A stretch of 64,000 nt of DNA from Ruminococcus sp. (GTDB taxonomy: Bacteria; Bacillota; Clostridia; Oscillospirales; Acutalibacteraceae): positions 41,155-105,154 of the forward strand of contig JAFTGL010000013.1 in NCBI GenBank assembly GCA_017457955.1. Reading direction: 5' to 3'. Positions 1 through 7,497 of this stretch are shown here, one piece after another. Position 1 is the stretch's first letter. Every line of letters starts with the position of its first letter. The position numbers and the translations under genes are program-made. The notes beneath the pieces were generated by a model. That model saw only the letters and a list, made by a program, of their open reading frames with translations. It had not been told where the DNA came from and did not search any database.

Positions 1-608
1 CGGATTATCAGCACTACTTCAAGCCCGGCGCGATGATCACCGACGTTACGGGCGTCAAGAGCTGTATCGTCTATGATATCCAGAACATCCTGCGCGACGA
101 CGTCGAGTTCATCGCGTCCCACCCGATGGCAGGTAAAGAGGTCTACGGCGTCGAGAACGCCGACGACGCGATCTTCCGCGGCGCCAACTTCATCATCTGC
201 CCGACAGAATCAAATACTGCGAAAGCGATCCGCTGGATCGGCAGTCTTGGCAGGATCCTCGGCTTCGGACGCATTTCCGTCCTCTCTCCCGAGGAACACG
301 ACGAGATGATCGGCTATCTCTCCCAGCTCACCCACTGTATCGCGGTCGCGCTGATGACCTGCTCCGACAATGAGCATCTGGTAGACTACACGGGCGACAG
401 CTTTCGCGATCTGACGCGTATCGCGAACATCAACGACCTGATGTGGAGCGAGCTGTTCATGCTCAACCGTGAATCCCTGCTCAAGTACATGGACATTTTC
501 CTTGAGGAATTCGCCTCTCTGCGCGATATGATCCGTGACGGAAAAGTTGACGAACTGCGCGCGAAAATGCGTCTGAGTACAAAACGCCGCGCTTACTTCA
601 ATAAATAA
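1..608 (+). CDS. tyrA: prephenate dehydrogenase, C-terminal part (partial)
   Basis: The frame is open from base 3; the first in-frame ATG (33) lies inside the protein, so the N-terminal NAD-binding half is outside the window. About 200 residues are visible. The motif SHPMAGKE (about residue 39 of the ATG-initiated part) and the helix HDEMIGYLSQLTH are typical of prephenate dehydrogenases, which oxidatively decarboxylate prephenate to 4-hydroxyphenylpyruvate on the way to tyrosine. The C-terminus (LSTKRRAYFNK) ends at TAA with no sign of an ACT domain. It lies 18 bases before a DAHP synthase gene, fitting an aromatic amino acid operon. Family assignment is firm; cofactor and substrate choice (prephenate or arogenate) cannot be told from this part. 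Confidence 0.88.
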   Translation, partial: DYQHYFKPGAMITDVTGVKSCIVYDIQNILRDDVEFIASHPMAGKEVYGVENADDAIFRGANFIICPTESNTAKAIRWIGSLGRILGFGRISVLSPEEHDEMIGYLSQLTHCIAVALMTCSDNEHLVDYTGDSFRDLTRIANINDLMWSELFMLNRESLLKYMDIFLEEFASLRDMIRDGKVDELRAKMRLSTKRRAYFNK

Positions 609-626
609 GATAAAGAAGGTATATGT

Positions 627-1661
627 ATGAACATGAATATGGAATTCGAACGCAAGCTGACCATCCCGATGGAGGTCAAGAAGATGTACCCCCTCGAGGA
701 CGACCTCAGGGCGATCGTCGAGCGCCGCGCGCAGGAGATACAGGATATCTTCGCCGGCAAGGATGACCGTATCATTCTGGTGATCGGTCCATGCTCCGCC
801 GACCGTGAGGACAGCGTGATCGATTACATCACCCGTCTGAGAAAGGTGCAGGACAAGGTGGAGGACAAGATCTTCATCGTCCCGCGTATCTATACCAACA
901 AGCCTCGCACCACCGGCTCAGGCTATAAGGGCATGCTCCATCAGCCCGACCCCGAGAAAAAGCCCGATATGTTCAAGGGCATTGTCGCGATCCGCTCCAT
1001 GCACATCCGCGCCTTGCGTGAGACGGGATTCTCCTGCGCCGATGAAATGCTCTATCCAGAGAACCACCGCTATCTCGACGACATCCTCTGCTATGTCGCG
1101 ATCGGCGCGCGTTCGGTAGAGAATCAGCAGCACCGCCTTGTCGCCTCGGGTCTGAACATCCCCGTCGGCATGAAGAATCCGACCGGCGGCGACCTTTCCG
1201 TCATGATGAACTCCATCACCGCGGCGCAGAAGGGTCATACCTTCATCTACCGCGGCTGGGAGGTACAGTCCCACGGCAACCCCTATGCCCACGCCATCCT
1301 GCGCGGCTATATGAACAAGCACGGCGAAAGCCTGCCGAACTACCACTATGAGGATATGACCCATCTGCTGAGACTCTTTGCTTCGGGCAAGTTCAATAAT
1401 CCTGCCTGCATCATCGATACGAACCACTCTAATTCGGGCAAAAATCCCTTTGAGCAGGTGCGTATCGTCAAGGAGGTCATGGCTGCGCGCCGCTACAATC
1501 AGGAACTGGGACGCATGGTAAAGGGCTTCATGATCGAAAGCTACATCGAGGACGGCAATCAGGCTGTCGACGGCGGCTGCTACGGCAAGTCTATCACCGA
1601 TCCTTGTCTCGGCTGGGAAAAGACCGAGCGCCTGATCCTCGACCTCGCCGATATGGCGTAA
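627..1661 (+). CDS. aroF: 3-deoxy-7-phosphoheptulonate synthase (DAHP synthase, type I)
   Basis: It catalyses the first step of the shikimate pathway, condensing phosphoenolpyruvate and erythrose 4-phosphate. The 344-residue protein has the family blocks in order: GPCSAD near residue 54, KPRTTGSGYKG near 92, GARSVENQQHR near 157, GMKNPTGG near 185 and DTNHSNSGKNPFEQ near 268. This is the AroF/G/H-like class rather than the short AroA(Q)-fused class. The start ATG follows AAGAAGGT at 8 bases. It is 18 bases after tyrA, so the two are probably cotranscribed. Which aromatic amino acid feeds back on it cannot be predicted here. Confidence 0.95.
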   Translation: MNMNMEFERKLTIPMEVKKMYPLEDDLRAIVERRAQEIQDIFAGKDDRIILVIGPCSADREDSVIDYITRLRKVQDKVEDKIFIVPRIYTNKPRTTGSGYKGMLHQPDPEKKPDMFKGIVAIRSMHIRALRETGFSCADEMLYPENHRYLDDILCYVAIGARSVENQQHRLVASGLNIPVGMKNPTGGDLSVMMNSITAAQKGHTFIYRGWEVQSHGNPYAHAILRGYMNKHGESLPNYHYEDMTHLLRLFASGKFNNPACIIDTNHSNSGKNPFEQVRIVKEVMAARRYNQELGRMVKGFMIESYIEDGNQAVDGGCYGKSITDPCLGWEKTERLILDLADMA

Positions 1662-1689
1662 ACGTCAGATCATCCTTCCGCTTTGTAAA

Positions 1690-1767
1690 AGCAGAGCGGT
1701 TTTTTCTGCTGAATATAAAAAAGAAAGAATTTTCAGAAAGTTGCATAGTTTTATGCAACTTTTTTTG
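1690..1767 (+). terminator. rho-independent terminator after aroF
   Basis: A perfect 11-bp stem (AAAGTTGCATA / TATGCAACTTT, 1737-1762) with a 4-base loop runs into a T tract. A weaker hairpin with AGCAGA/TCTGCT arms lies just upstream (1690-1710). Together they separate the tyrA-aroF unit from the phage-like cassette. Confidence 0.85.
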
Positions 1768-1796
1768 TTATACGGCTATAGGTGGAGGTGATAATC

Positions 1797-2867
1797 ATGA
1801 TTACTATCCAAAACGGGAAATTCAATATCCCGGACAACGACCGTTTTGTCGGATTCGCAGGCGACGATTCGGTGAACTCCAAGCAGATCGTCCTGTTGAA
1901 CCGTACCGCGGACGACTGCGACTATACGCTGTGTCTGCGCTTTGACGACGATTCCGTGTGCACCGTTCCGCTGTCTGCCGCTGTTGACGGTGACAACACC
2001 ATTCTGACATGGGAGATACACAAGGAGCAATTATACGCTTCGGGTATCGTTACGGCTCAGCTGAAAACTGTCGACGGCGACGGCAGTATCGCGCACAGCA
2101 CCAAAGACTTTTTCCTTGTCGGTTCCGCTGTGGAGCTGGACGAGGACGGCGGCGAGAGGGAGTATGTCACACCTTCTCAGCTGCAGAATAGTATAAATCA
2201 GGCGCTGGAAACCGTTTCCGCGACTGCTCCGTATGTCGGCAGCGACAGATACTGGTATGTCTACGATCCCGAAAAGGGCGATTACAAACGTACGGCATAC
2301 CACATCAGCGGTGTGGTGGACAGCGCTGTGAGCGACAGCAGCTCAAATCCGGTCGGCAACCGCTATATCAAGCAGTATGTCGACGCGAAAGCAGTGGACT
2401 GCAACAGCTTCGCAAGCGGTTATGCCGACTTGAAAGCAGCCGATAAGGTCAGCAGCACGCGTAAGGTGGCGGGACTGCCGCTGACGGCTGACATCGGCGC
2501 GCAGGAGTTGATGGCGGCGCTCCGTCCTCATAGCTATGTGAACAACGTGCGACCCGGCCTGAGCTCCGGCGCCAAAGGGCAGCTGGGTATCGGCTTGGTG
2601 GGCGAGGTGTTCTTCTGTACGAATACCGATCGCTGGGTACACCTTGTCAATTATAATGATCTGTATGAGAAGATGGATCTCGTCACCGAGGTGAGCGAGT
2701 CAGAGATCGAGGACATGGAAGAGGGCAGCATCTTTTTCAGCGGCGGAGCGCTGTATGTGAAATACAATGACGAGGCTGTCGCGATCTCAAAAGCAAACGA
2801 TGTGTATACCAAAGCCGAGATCGACGCGATGATCGGCAGGATAGAAGCCCTTTTGGGTGCTGTCTGA
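1797..2867 (+). CDS. phage baseplate upper protein (BppU)-like protein
   Basis: A 356-residue protein whose first ~110 residues (from MITIQNGKFN) have the layout of the BppU N-terminal domain of Gram-positive phage baseplates, and whose C-terminus carries VYTKAEIDAMIG, a motif common at the ends of phage tail-fibre proteins. The middle is unrecognised. In phages BppU helps anchor receptor-binding proteins at the tail tip. The start at 1797 follows GGAGG by 8 bases; an upstream GTG at 1782 precedes that site and is unlikely. A holin and an endolysin gene follow directly, but no other structural phage gene is present. Assignment rests on pattern recognition and is moderately sure. Confidence 0.6.
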   Translation: MITIQNGKFNIPDNDRFVGFAGDDSVNSKQIVLLNRTADDCDYTLCLRFDDDSVCTVPLSAAVDGDNTILTWEIHKEQLYASGIVTAQLKTVDGDGSIAHSTKDFFLVGSAVELDEDGGEREYVTPSQLQNSINQALETVSATAPYVGSDRYWYVYDPEKGDYKRTAYHISGVVDSAVSDSSSNPVGNRYIKQYVDAKAVDCNSFASGYADLKAADKVSSTRKVAGLPLTADIGAQELMAALRPHSYVNNVRPGLSSGAKGQLGIGLVGEVFFCTNTDRWVHLVNYNDLYEKMDLVTEVSESEIEDMEEGSIFFSGGALYVKYNDEAVAISKANDVYTKAEIDAMIGRIEALLGAV

Positions 2868-2880
2868 GAGGGGGCTTTTG

Positions 2881-3090
2881 ATGAATAAAGAGAAAGTGAT
2901 CAAGTGGTTCAAGGCGGCTCTGCTCAGAGCGCTGAGGACCTTCGCGCAGACTGCCGCCGCGACCATCGGAGTCGCGTCTCTGCTCAGCGAGGTAAGCTGG
3001 GCACAGGTGCTCTCAGCCTCGGCGCTTGCCGCGCTGCTGTCGCTGATCATGAGCGTCGGCGGTCTGCCGGAAGTAAAGGAAGGCGATTAA
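2881..3090 (+). CDS. small phage holin
   Basis: A 69-residue protein with a basic start (MNKEKVIKWFKAALLRALRT) and two hydrophobic segments around residues 19-37 and 41-57. That size, layout and the ALLRALRTFAQTAAATIG stretch resemble r1t-type phage holins, which open the membrane so that an endolysin can reach peptidoglycan. The start ATG follows GAGGGGG. It is 13 bases after the baseplate-like gene, and its stop codon directly abuts the ATG of the endolysin gene, so the three genes form one unit. Confidence 0.75.
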   Translation: MNKEKVIKWFKAALLRALRTFAQTAAATIGVASLLSEVSWAQVLSASALAALLSLIMSVGGLPEVKEGD

Positions 3091-4026
3091 ATGGCTGTAA
3101 CTGCAGATAAGATATTGAGTATCGCCCGCGCGCAGATCGGCACCAAGGCGACCAATATCAAAAAGTGCAAATACAACACTTGGTATTACGGTACGGTTGT
3201 ATCGGGCAGCGGTTACGACTGGTGCGAGACCTTTGTACAGTGGGTGTTCAACGAAGCGGGCGCTTCCTCGCTTCTGTATACCAAAACCGCCAACTGCGGC
3301 TACGCGGCAAAGGCGTTTCAGGATCACGGCAGATTGAAGCTGTCGGGATTTCAGAGAGGCGACGTCGTGTTCTTTCACTGGACGAATGAACGCTCCACGC
3401 TGGTACCCGGCACCTACGTCAGCGACCATGTCGGTATTATCGAGAGCGTCAACGGCGACAATACCATCACGACCATCGAGGGCAACACCGGCTCTTCGTC
3501 CAACGGCGAGGTGCTGCGCCGCGTGCGTCCGCTCTCCGCGGTATCCTGCGCGGGTCGTCCCGCATACGGCTCTTCATCGGACGGAGACGATCTGCCCTCG
3601 GTGATCTATCGCGTGCGTTCGGGCGGCAGGTGGCTGCCCGCCGTGACCGATCTGTCGGATTACGCAGGTATCACGGGACAGCCGATCACCGACGTCGCGG
3701 TCAGGGTGACCGAAGGCGCGGTGAAGTATCGCGTTCACGTCAAGGGCGGCAGATGGCTGCCGTATGTGACGGGATACGATACCGCAGACGATATCAACGG
3801 CTACGCGGGTGACAAAAAGCCGATCGACGCGGTGGAGATCTATTATCAGACTCCATCCTCCGTTGTCAAAAAGCACGGCTATCTGAAAGCGAAGTACCGT
3901 GTCGCCCCTGTCGGCGGTTATTATTACAGCTGGCAGTACGACGACGAGACCTCGTCCGGACAGGACGGATACGCGGGTGTTTTCGGCAAGCCGATCGACT
4001 GGCTGCAGATCACCTTATCCGATTAA
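3091..4026 (+). CDS. endolysin: CHAP/NlpC-type amidase with C-terminal wall-binding repeats
   Basis: A 311-residue protein. Residues ~1-150 form a cysteine amidohydrolase domain: YDWCETFVQWVF holds the likely catalytic Cys and SDHVGIIE the likely His, with a following GNTG block. The rest holds repeats with RVRSGGRWLPAV, RVHVKGGRWLPYV and KAKYRV plus YAG..G.PID elements, like the tryptophan-rich repeats found at the C-terminus of clostridial lysins; they probably bind the cell wall. No signal peptide is visible, which fits release through the adjacent holin. The start ATG touches the holin stop codon. Cut site in the peptide cannot be predicted. Confidence 0.8.
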   Translation: MAVTADKILSIARAQIGTKATNIKKCKYNTWYYGTVVSGSGYDWCETFVQWVFNEAGASSLLYTKTANCGYAAKAFQDHGRLKLSGFQRGDVVFFHWTNERSTLVPGTYVSDHVGIIESVNGDNTITTIEGNTGSSSNGEVLRRVRPLSAVSCAGRPAYGSSSDGDDLPSVIYRVRSGGRWLPAVTDLSDYAGITGQPITDVAVRVTEGAVKYRVHVKGGRWLPYVTGYDTADDINGYAGDKKPIDAVEIYYQTPSSVVKKHGYLKAKYRVAPVGGYYYSWQYDDETSSGQDGYAGVFGKPIDWLQITLSD

Positions 4027-4038
4027 CTGAGTGATTTT

Positions 4039-4073
4039 TACGGCACATTGTGTGTTTTGCGCGATGTGCCGTA
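4039..4073 (+). terminator. hairpin after the endolysin gene
   Basis: A 10-bp stem TACGGCACAT / ATGTGCCGTA with a 15-base loop, followed by ATTATTATTTG rather than a pure T tract, ends the phage-like cassette. Confidence 0.6.
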
Positions 4074-4148
4074 TTATTATTTGTCTATTTTTTAAGAAGG
4101 ATAAGCGGCATTTTTGTAAAAAACGGGTAGATTAATTCGGGAAAGCTA

Positions 4149-4178
4149 TTGACAATCACACGGAATTAATGTTATTAT
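4149..4178 (+). promoter_or_regulatory. sigma-A-type promoter of the small surface protein gene
   Basis: TTGACA (4149-4154) and TATTAT (4173-4178) are separated by 18 bases, about 40 bases upstream of the start codon at 4222. Confidence 0.65.
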
Positions 4179-4221
4179 AAGTCTAACATTGAGTTAGTAT
4201 ATTGATTTGGAGATGATACTT

Positions 4222-4458
4222 ATGAAAAAGTTATTTTCAGTTCTTTTAGTATTCGTTTTAATGCTTTCATTTGCACTTTCTGTCAGCGCTCTGGTCAGCC
4301 CGCAGGCTACCGAGTATCCTACCGCTCCTGCGGCAACCACACCCGGCAACGGCGGCACCACTTCTCCGAAAACCGGTGACCCGATGATTTTCGCAGTCGG
4401 TTTAGGCGTACTGGCTCTCGGTGCAGGCGCGTTTGCGGTAAAGAAGATCAAAGAATAA
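4222..4458 (+). CDS. small secreted protein with SPKTG wall/membrane anchor signal
   Basis: A 78-residue protein: signal peptide (MKKLFSVLLVF... to about residue 23), a short Pro/Thr/Gly-rich stretch, then SPKTGDP, a hydrophobic helix and a KKIKE tail. This is the layout of a sortase sorting signal with SPKTG in place of LPXTG, leaving only about 25 mature residues before the motif. No function is recognised and no sortase gene is in the window. The ATG at 4222 follows GGAG at 9 bases; the TTG at 4207 lies before that site. It has its own promoter and terminator, so it is monocistronic. Confidence 0.7.
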   Translation: MKKLFSVLLVFVLMLSFALSVSALVSPQATEYPTAPAATTPGNGGTTSPKTGDPMIFAVGLGVLALGAGAFAVKKIKE

Positions 4459-4472
4459 TCGAATGATGATCG

Positions 4473-4501
4473 GCGGCAACCGTTTGGTTGCCGCTTTTTT
4501 T
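4473..4501 (+). terminator. rho-independent terminator
   Basis: The stem GCGGCAACC / GGTTGCCGC with loop GTTT is followed by seven T. Confidence 0.9.
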
Positions 4502-4610
4502 GCGTACGATGACTGTTGATTGTACCGAGGATAAACCGCATTGTCATAATAGTAGTGGATTATAACATGACCTCAGCGGCGGATTTTGGTTTCTTTGTGC
4601 AAGTTGGATA

Positions 4611-4639
4611 TTGACTTTAGCGTGCTAATACGATAAAAT
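4611..4639 (+). promoter_or_regulatory. sigma-A-type promoter of the first amino acid ABC transporter
   Basis: TTGACT (4611-4616), a 17-base spacer and TAAAAT (4634-4639). It would give a leader of roughly 225 bases that contains the palindromic repeat at 4693-4844. A short hairpin-forming stretch (GCGTCGT ... ACGACGGC, 4646-4684) lies between. The stretch 4502-4610 shows nothing else recognisable. Confidence 0.6.
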
Positions 4640-4692
4640 AGGTAGCGTCGTACGCTGTCTTTCTGAAAGATACGGAACGACGGCAAATAATG

Positions 4693-4844
4693 CTAATCCT
4701 AAATAAAAAACTTTATCATCTATTGCGCTAAATTCCGCATAGCTTTGTTGGACTCCTTGACAGGCGGCAGCCTGCCTGCGTCGCCCGCCGCGCTCTGCGA
4801 AATTTATCACTAATATCTGATTAAAGCCTTTTATTTAGGATTAG
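4693..4844 (+). repeat. ~155-bp palindromic repeat family 1, copy 1 (MITE-like)
   Basis: The left end CTAATCCTAAATAAAA matches the reverse complement of the right end exactly over 16 bases and more loosely for about 45. The centre has TTGACAGGCGGCAGCCTGCC. A second copy is at 13478-13636 in the same orientation, with the conserved blocks CATCTATTGCG, AAATTCCG, CTTTGTTG and CTAATATCTG. It carries no gene. It lies in the leader of the transporter gene at 4874. Confidence 0.8.
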
Positions 4845-4873
4845 TATAAGTACATATTTTATGGAGGAAAACT

Positions 4874-5707
4874 ATGAAAAGAATTATCGCGTTAATGCTG
4901 GCGCTGCTGATGATCGGCGCTGTTATGGCTGCCTGCGGCAATGCCAACACCGAAGAGACCGCCGCTGCTGACGACGCGGCTGCCAAGGACACCGCTGAGG
5001 CAGTTGCTGACGTAGACGCTGTTACCGCTGCCGGCAAGCTGGTTGTCGGTATCACCGACTTCGAGCCGATGGACTATCAGGATGAGAACGGCGAGTGGAT
5101 CGGCTTCGACGCTGATATGGCGAAGGCTTTTGCCGAGAGCCTCGGCGTAAAGGTCGAGTTTGTTGAGATCGACTGGGACAACAAGATCCTTGAGCTCGAC
5201 GGCGGCACCATCGACTGCGTATGGAACGGCATGACCCTGACCGACGAGGTCACTTCCGCTATGTCCTGCTCCGACGCTTACTGCAACAACGCTCAGGTCA
5301 TCGTTGTCAACAAGGACGTTGCCGACCAGTATGCTGAGGCTGACGCCTGCAAAGAGCTCTCCTTTGCTGTTGAGAGCGGTTCCGCAGGTCAGGAACAGGC
5401 TGAGGCTTACGGCTTCAAATTCACCGAGGTCAAGGACCAGGCTACCGCGCTGATGGAAGTTGCTTCCGGCACCTGCGACGCTGCTATCATCGACTCTCTC
5501 ATGGCTGCGGCTATGGTAGGCGAGGGCACCGGCTATGAGCAGCTGACCTATACCGCTTCCCTCAACTCCGAGGAGTACGGCGTAGGCTTCCGCAAGGGCA
5601 GTGATCTGACCGCGAAGTGCAACGAGTTCTTCGCTGCTGCCAAGGCTGACGGCTCTATGGAGACCGTTGCCGAGACCTACAAGGTTCAGGCGGCTCTGAT
5701 CAAATAA
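4874..5707 (+). CDS. amino acid ABC transporter substrate-binding lipoprotein (family 3)
   Basis: A 277-residue lipoprotein: signal peptide with lipobox MAAC (Cys about residue 21), an acidic spacer, then the family 3 solute-binding fold in normal order: KLVVGITDFEPMDY near residue 55, GFDADMAKAFAESLGV near 77, the lobe 2 entry near 165 and an AAKADGSMETV end near 260. It binds a polar amino acid outside the membrane and hands it to the permease encoded next. GGAGG precedes the ATG. A strong hairpin between it and the permease gene probably lets this gene be expressed more than the rest. Ligand unknown. Confidence 0.9.
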   Translation: MKRIIALMLALLMIGAVMAACGNANTEETAAADDAAAKDTAEAVADVDAVTAAGKLVVGITDFEPMDYQDENGEWIGFDADMAKAFAESLGVKVEFVEIDWDNKILELDGGTIDCVWNGMTLTDEVTSAMSCSDAYCNNAQVIVVNKDVADQYAEADACKELSFAVESGSAGQEQAEAYGFKFTEVKDQATALMEVASGTCDAAIIDSLMAAAMVGEGTGYEQLTYTASLNSEEYGVGFRKGSDLTAKCNEFFAAAKADGSMETVAETYKVQAALIK

Positions 5708-5727
5708 TTTTTCCGAATGACTATTTC

Positions 5728-5762
5728 AAAAGACAGAGGGCTTTTCGGCTCTCTGTCTTTTG
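5728..5762 (+). terminator. intercistronic hairpin/terminator between binding protein and permease
   Basis: A 10-bp stem AAAGACAGAG / CTCTGTCTTT. A leaky terminator here would give excess binding protein over membrane components, a common arrangement. Confidence 0.65.
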
Positions 5763-5848
5763 GTCGGTTCAAATGATTTAGGATAACGGAATAAGTGCGA
5801 ACAGCTTTCGTATTTATTCCGTTATCTTATCAAGTTGAGGTAATGTGT

Positions 5849-6538
5849 ATGAACGGTTTTTTTGAACAGTTTCCGATCGTTTTTCAAAGTCTGAATATCG
5901 GCTTTATCCAGACCTTGAAGCTGTTCGCCGTGACCCTTTTGGGCGCGATCCCGCTGGGTCTGGTGATCTCCTTCGGTTCGATGAGTAAATTCAAGCCGCT
6001 GAGCGCTGTGGTGCGCGTGCTGGTGTGGATCATCCGCGGAACGCCTTTGATGCTCCAGCTGCTGATCATCTTCTATTTCCCGGGTCTTGTTTTCGGCAAG
6101 CAGCTCTGGGGCGGCGGTGAAAGCGGCCGCTTTATCGCGTCCGCCGTCGCGTTCATCCTGAACTACGCCTGCTACTTCTCCGAGATCTACCGCGGCGGTA
6201 TCCAGGGCATCCCGCACGGTCAGCAGGAGGCGGGTCAGGTGCTGGGTCTGTCCAAAAGGCAGATCTTCTTCAAGATCACCCTCTTGCAGATGATCAAGCG
6301 TATCGTACCGCCGATGTCCAACGAGATCATCACCCTCGTCAAGGATACCTCGCTGGCGCGTATCATCGCGCTGCAGGAGGTCATCTGGGCAGGTCAGGCG
6401 TTCATGAAGGGCAGTCAGGGTATCTCCGGCGCCATCTGGCCGCTGTTCTTCACCGGCGTTTACTATCTCGCTTTCTCCGGCATCCTCACCCTGCTGTTCG
6501 GCTGGGTCGAGAAAAAGCTGAGCTACTTTAAGGCGTAA
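5849..6538 (+). CDS. amino acid ABC transporter permease (HisM/GlnP family)
   Basis: A membrane protein of about 229 residues. It has the His/Glu/Gln permease entry LNIGFIQTLKLFAVTLLGAIP, IIRGTPLMLQLLII, and the EAA loop EAGQVLGLSKRQIFFKITL that docks to the ATPase. The first helices also contain ACYFSEIYRGGIQGI. The start at 5849 follows TTGAGG by 8 bases; the 5795 and 5843 alternatives fit the site less well. It ends 12 bases before the ATPase gene. Confidence 0.92.
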   Translation: MNGFFEQFPIVFQSLNIGFIQTLKLFAVTLLGAIPLGLVISFGSMSKFKPLSAVVRVLVWIIRGTPLMLQLLIIFYFPGLVFGKQLWGGGESGRFIASAVAFILNYACYFSEIYRGGIQGIPHGQQEAGQVLGLSKRQIFFKITLLQMIKRIVPPMSNEIITLVKDTSLARIIALQEVIWAGQAFMKGSQGISGAIWPLFFTGVYYLAFSGILTLLFGWVEKKLSYFKA

Positions 6539-6550
6539 GGAGGCGTAGAT

Positions 6551-7294
6551 ATGGCTGTTTTAGAGGTAAAGAATATCCATAAATCTTTCGGCAGGACCGA
6601 GGTCCTCAAAGGGATCGACTTCACCCTTGAAGCGGGGCAGGTGCTGACGATCATCGGCTCCTCCGGCTCGGGCAAAACGACGCTCCTGCGCTGCCTGAAT
6701 TCACTGGAATTTGCCGATAAGGGACAGATCGTTGTCGGCGGCGATATGATTTTTGACGCCGAGTCCAACAAGAGGCTGTCTGAATCCGAGCTCAGGCAGA
6801 ACCGTCTGCACTTCGGTCTGGTGTTCCAGAATTTCAACCTGTTCCCGCAGTACAGCGTGCTCGAAAACGTGACCCTCGCGCCGCGTCTGCTGAACAAGGG
6901 CACGAAGGAAGAGATCGAGAAGAACGCTTTGGAGTTGATCGACAGCGTCGGTCTGCTCGACAAAAAGGACAATTATCCCTGCGAGCTGTCGGGCGGTCAG
7001 CAGCAGCGTGTCGCGATCGCGCGCGCGCTGGCGATGAACCCGAAGATCTTGTGCTTTGACGAGCCGACCTCCGCGCTCGATCCCGAGCTGACTGGCGAGG
7101 TGCTCAAGGTCATCCGCTCTCTTGCGGAGAAGCACATGACCATGATCATCGTCACCCACGAGATGACCTTTGCCCACGACGTTTCGGATAAGATCATATT
7201 CATGGATAACGGCGTGATCGCCGAGGAAGGCTCTCCCGCGATCCTTGAGAACCCCGAGAGCGAAAGACTGCAGGCGTTCCTGACGTCGTTTTAA
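6551..7294 (+). CDS. amino acid ABC transporter ATP-binding protein (GlnQ family)
   Basis: The 247-residue ATPase has Walker [10 protein letters not shown] near residue 36, Q-loop FQNFNLFP near 92, signature LSGGQQQR near 147, Walker [13 protein letters not shown] near 167 and the switch His in VTHEM near 201. It powers the transporter formed with the permease encoded 12 bases upstream. AAGGAGG precedes the ATG. No terminator is evident after it; the next gene has its own promoter. Confidence 0.95.
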   Translation: MAVLEVKNIHKSFGRTEVLKGIDFTLEAGQVLTIIGSSGSGKTTLLRCLNSLEFADKGQIVVGGDMIFDAESNKRLSESELRQNRLHFGLVFQNFNLFPQYSVLENVTLAPRLLNKGTKEEIEKNALELIDSVGLLDKKDNYPCELSGGQQQRVAIARALAMNPKILCFDEPTSALDPELTGEVLKVIRSLAEKHMTMIIVTHEMTFAHDVSDKIIFMDNGVIAEEGSPAILENPESERLQAFLTSF

Positions 7295-7420
7295 TGCATA
7301 AAATCCTGCATAAATGCATAAAACGAAACAGCTCTGTGATGAAAATGTCCAGATTTGACATTTGATAAAATATGTCAGTTGTTGAATCCTATGAAATTTG
7401 AATAAATATGCAGTTGCGAC

Positions 7421-7449
7421 TTGCCTATTCCGCGCATTTGTTGTATAGT
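7421..7449 (+). promoter_or_regulatory. sigma-A-type promoter of the second amino acid ABC transporter
   Basis: TTGCCT (7421-7426), a 17-base spacer and TATAGT (7444-7449), about 50 bases before the start codon at 7498. Confidence 0.55.
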
Positions 7450-7497
7450 AGTAGGCAAGCGGTTTATAAAAGAATACTATGAAATGAGGTACATGAA

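Noticed and set aside
1797-4458. Complete prophage
   Set aside because: Only baseplate-like, holin and lysin genes are present; there is no integrase, capsid, portal, terminase or attachment repeat.
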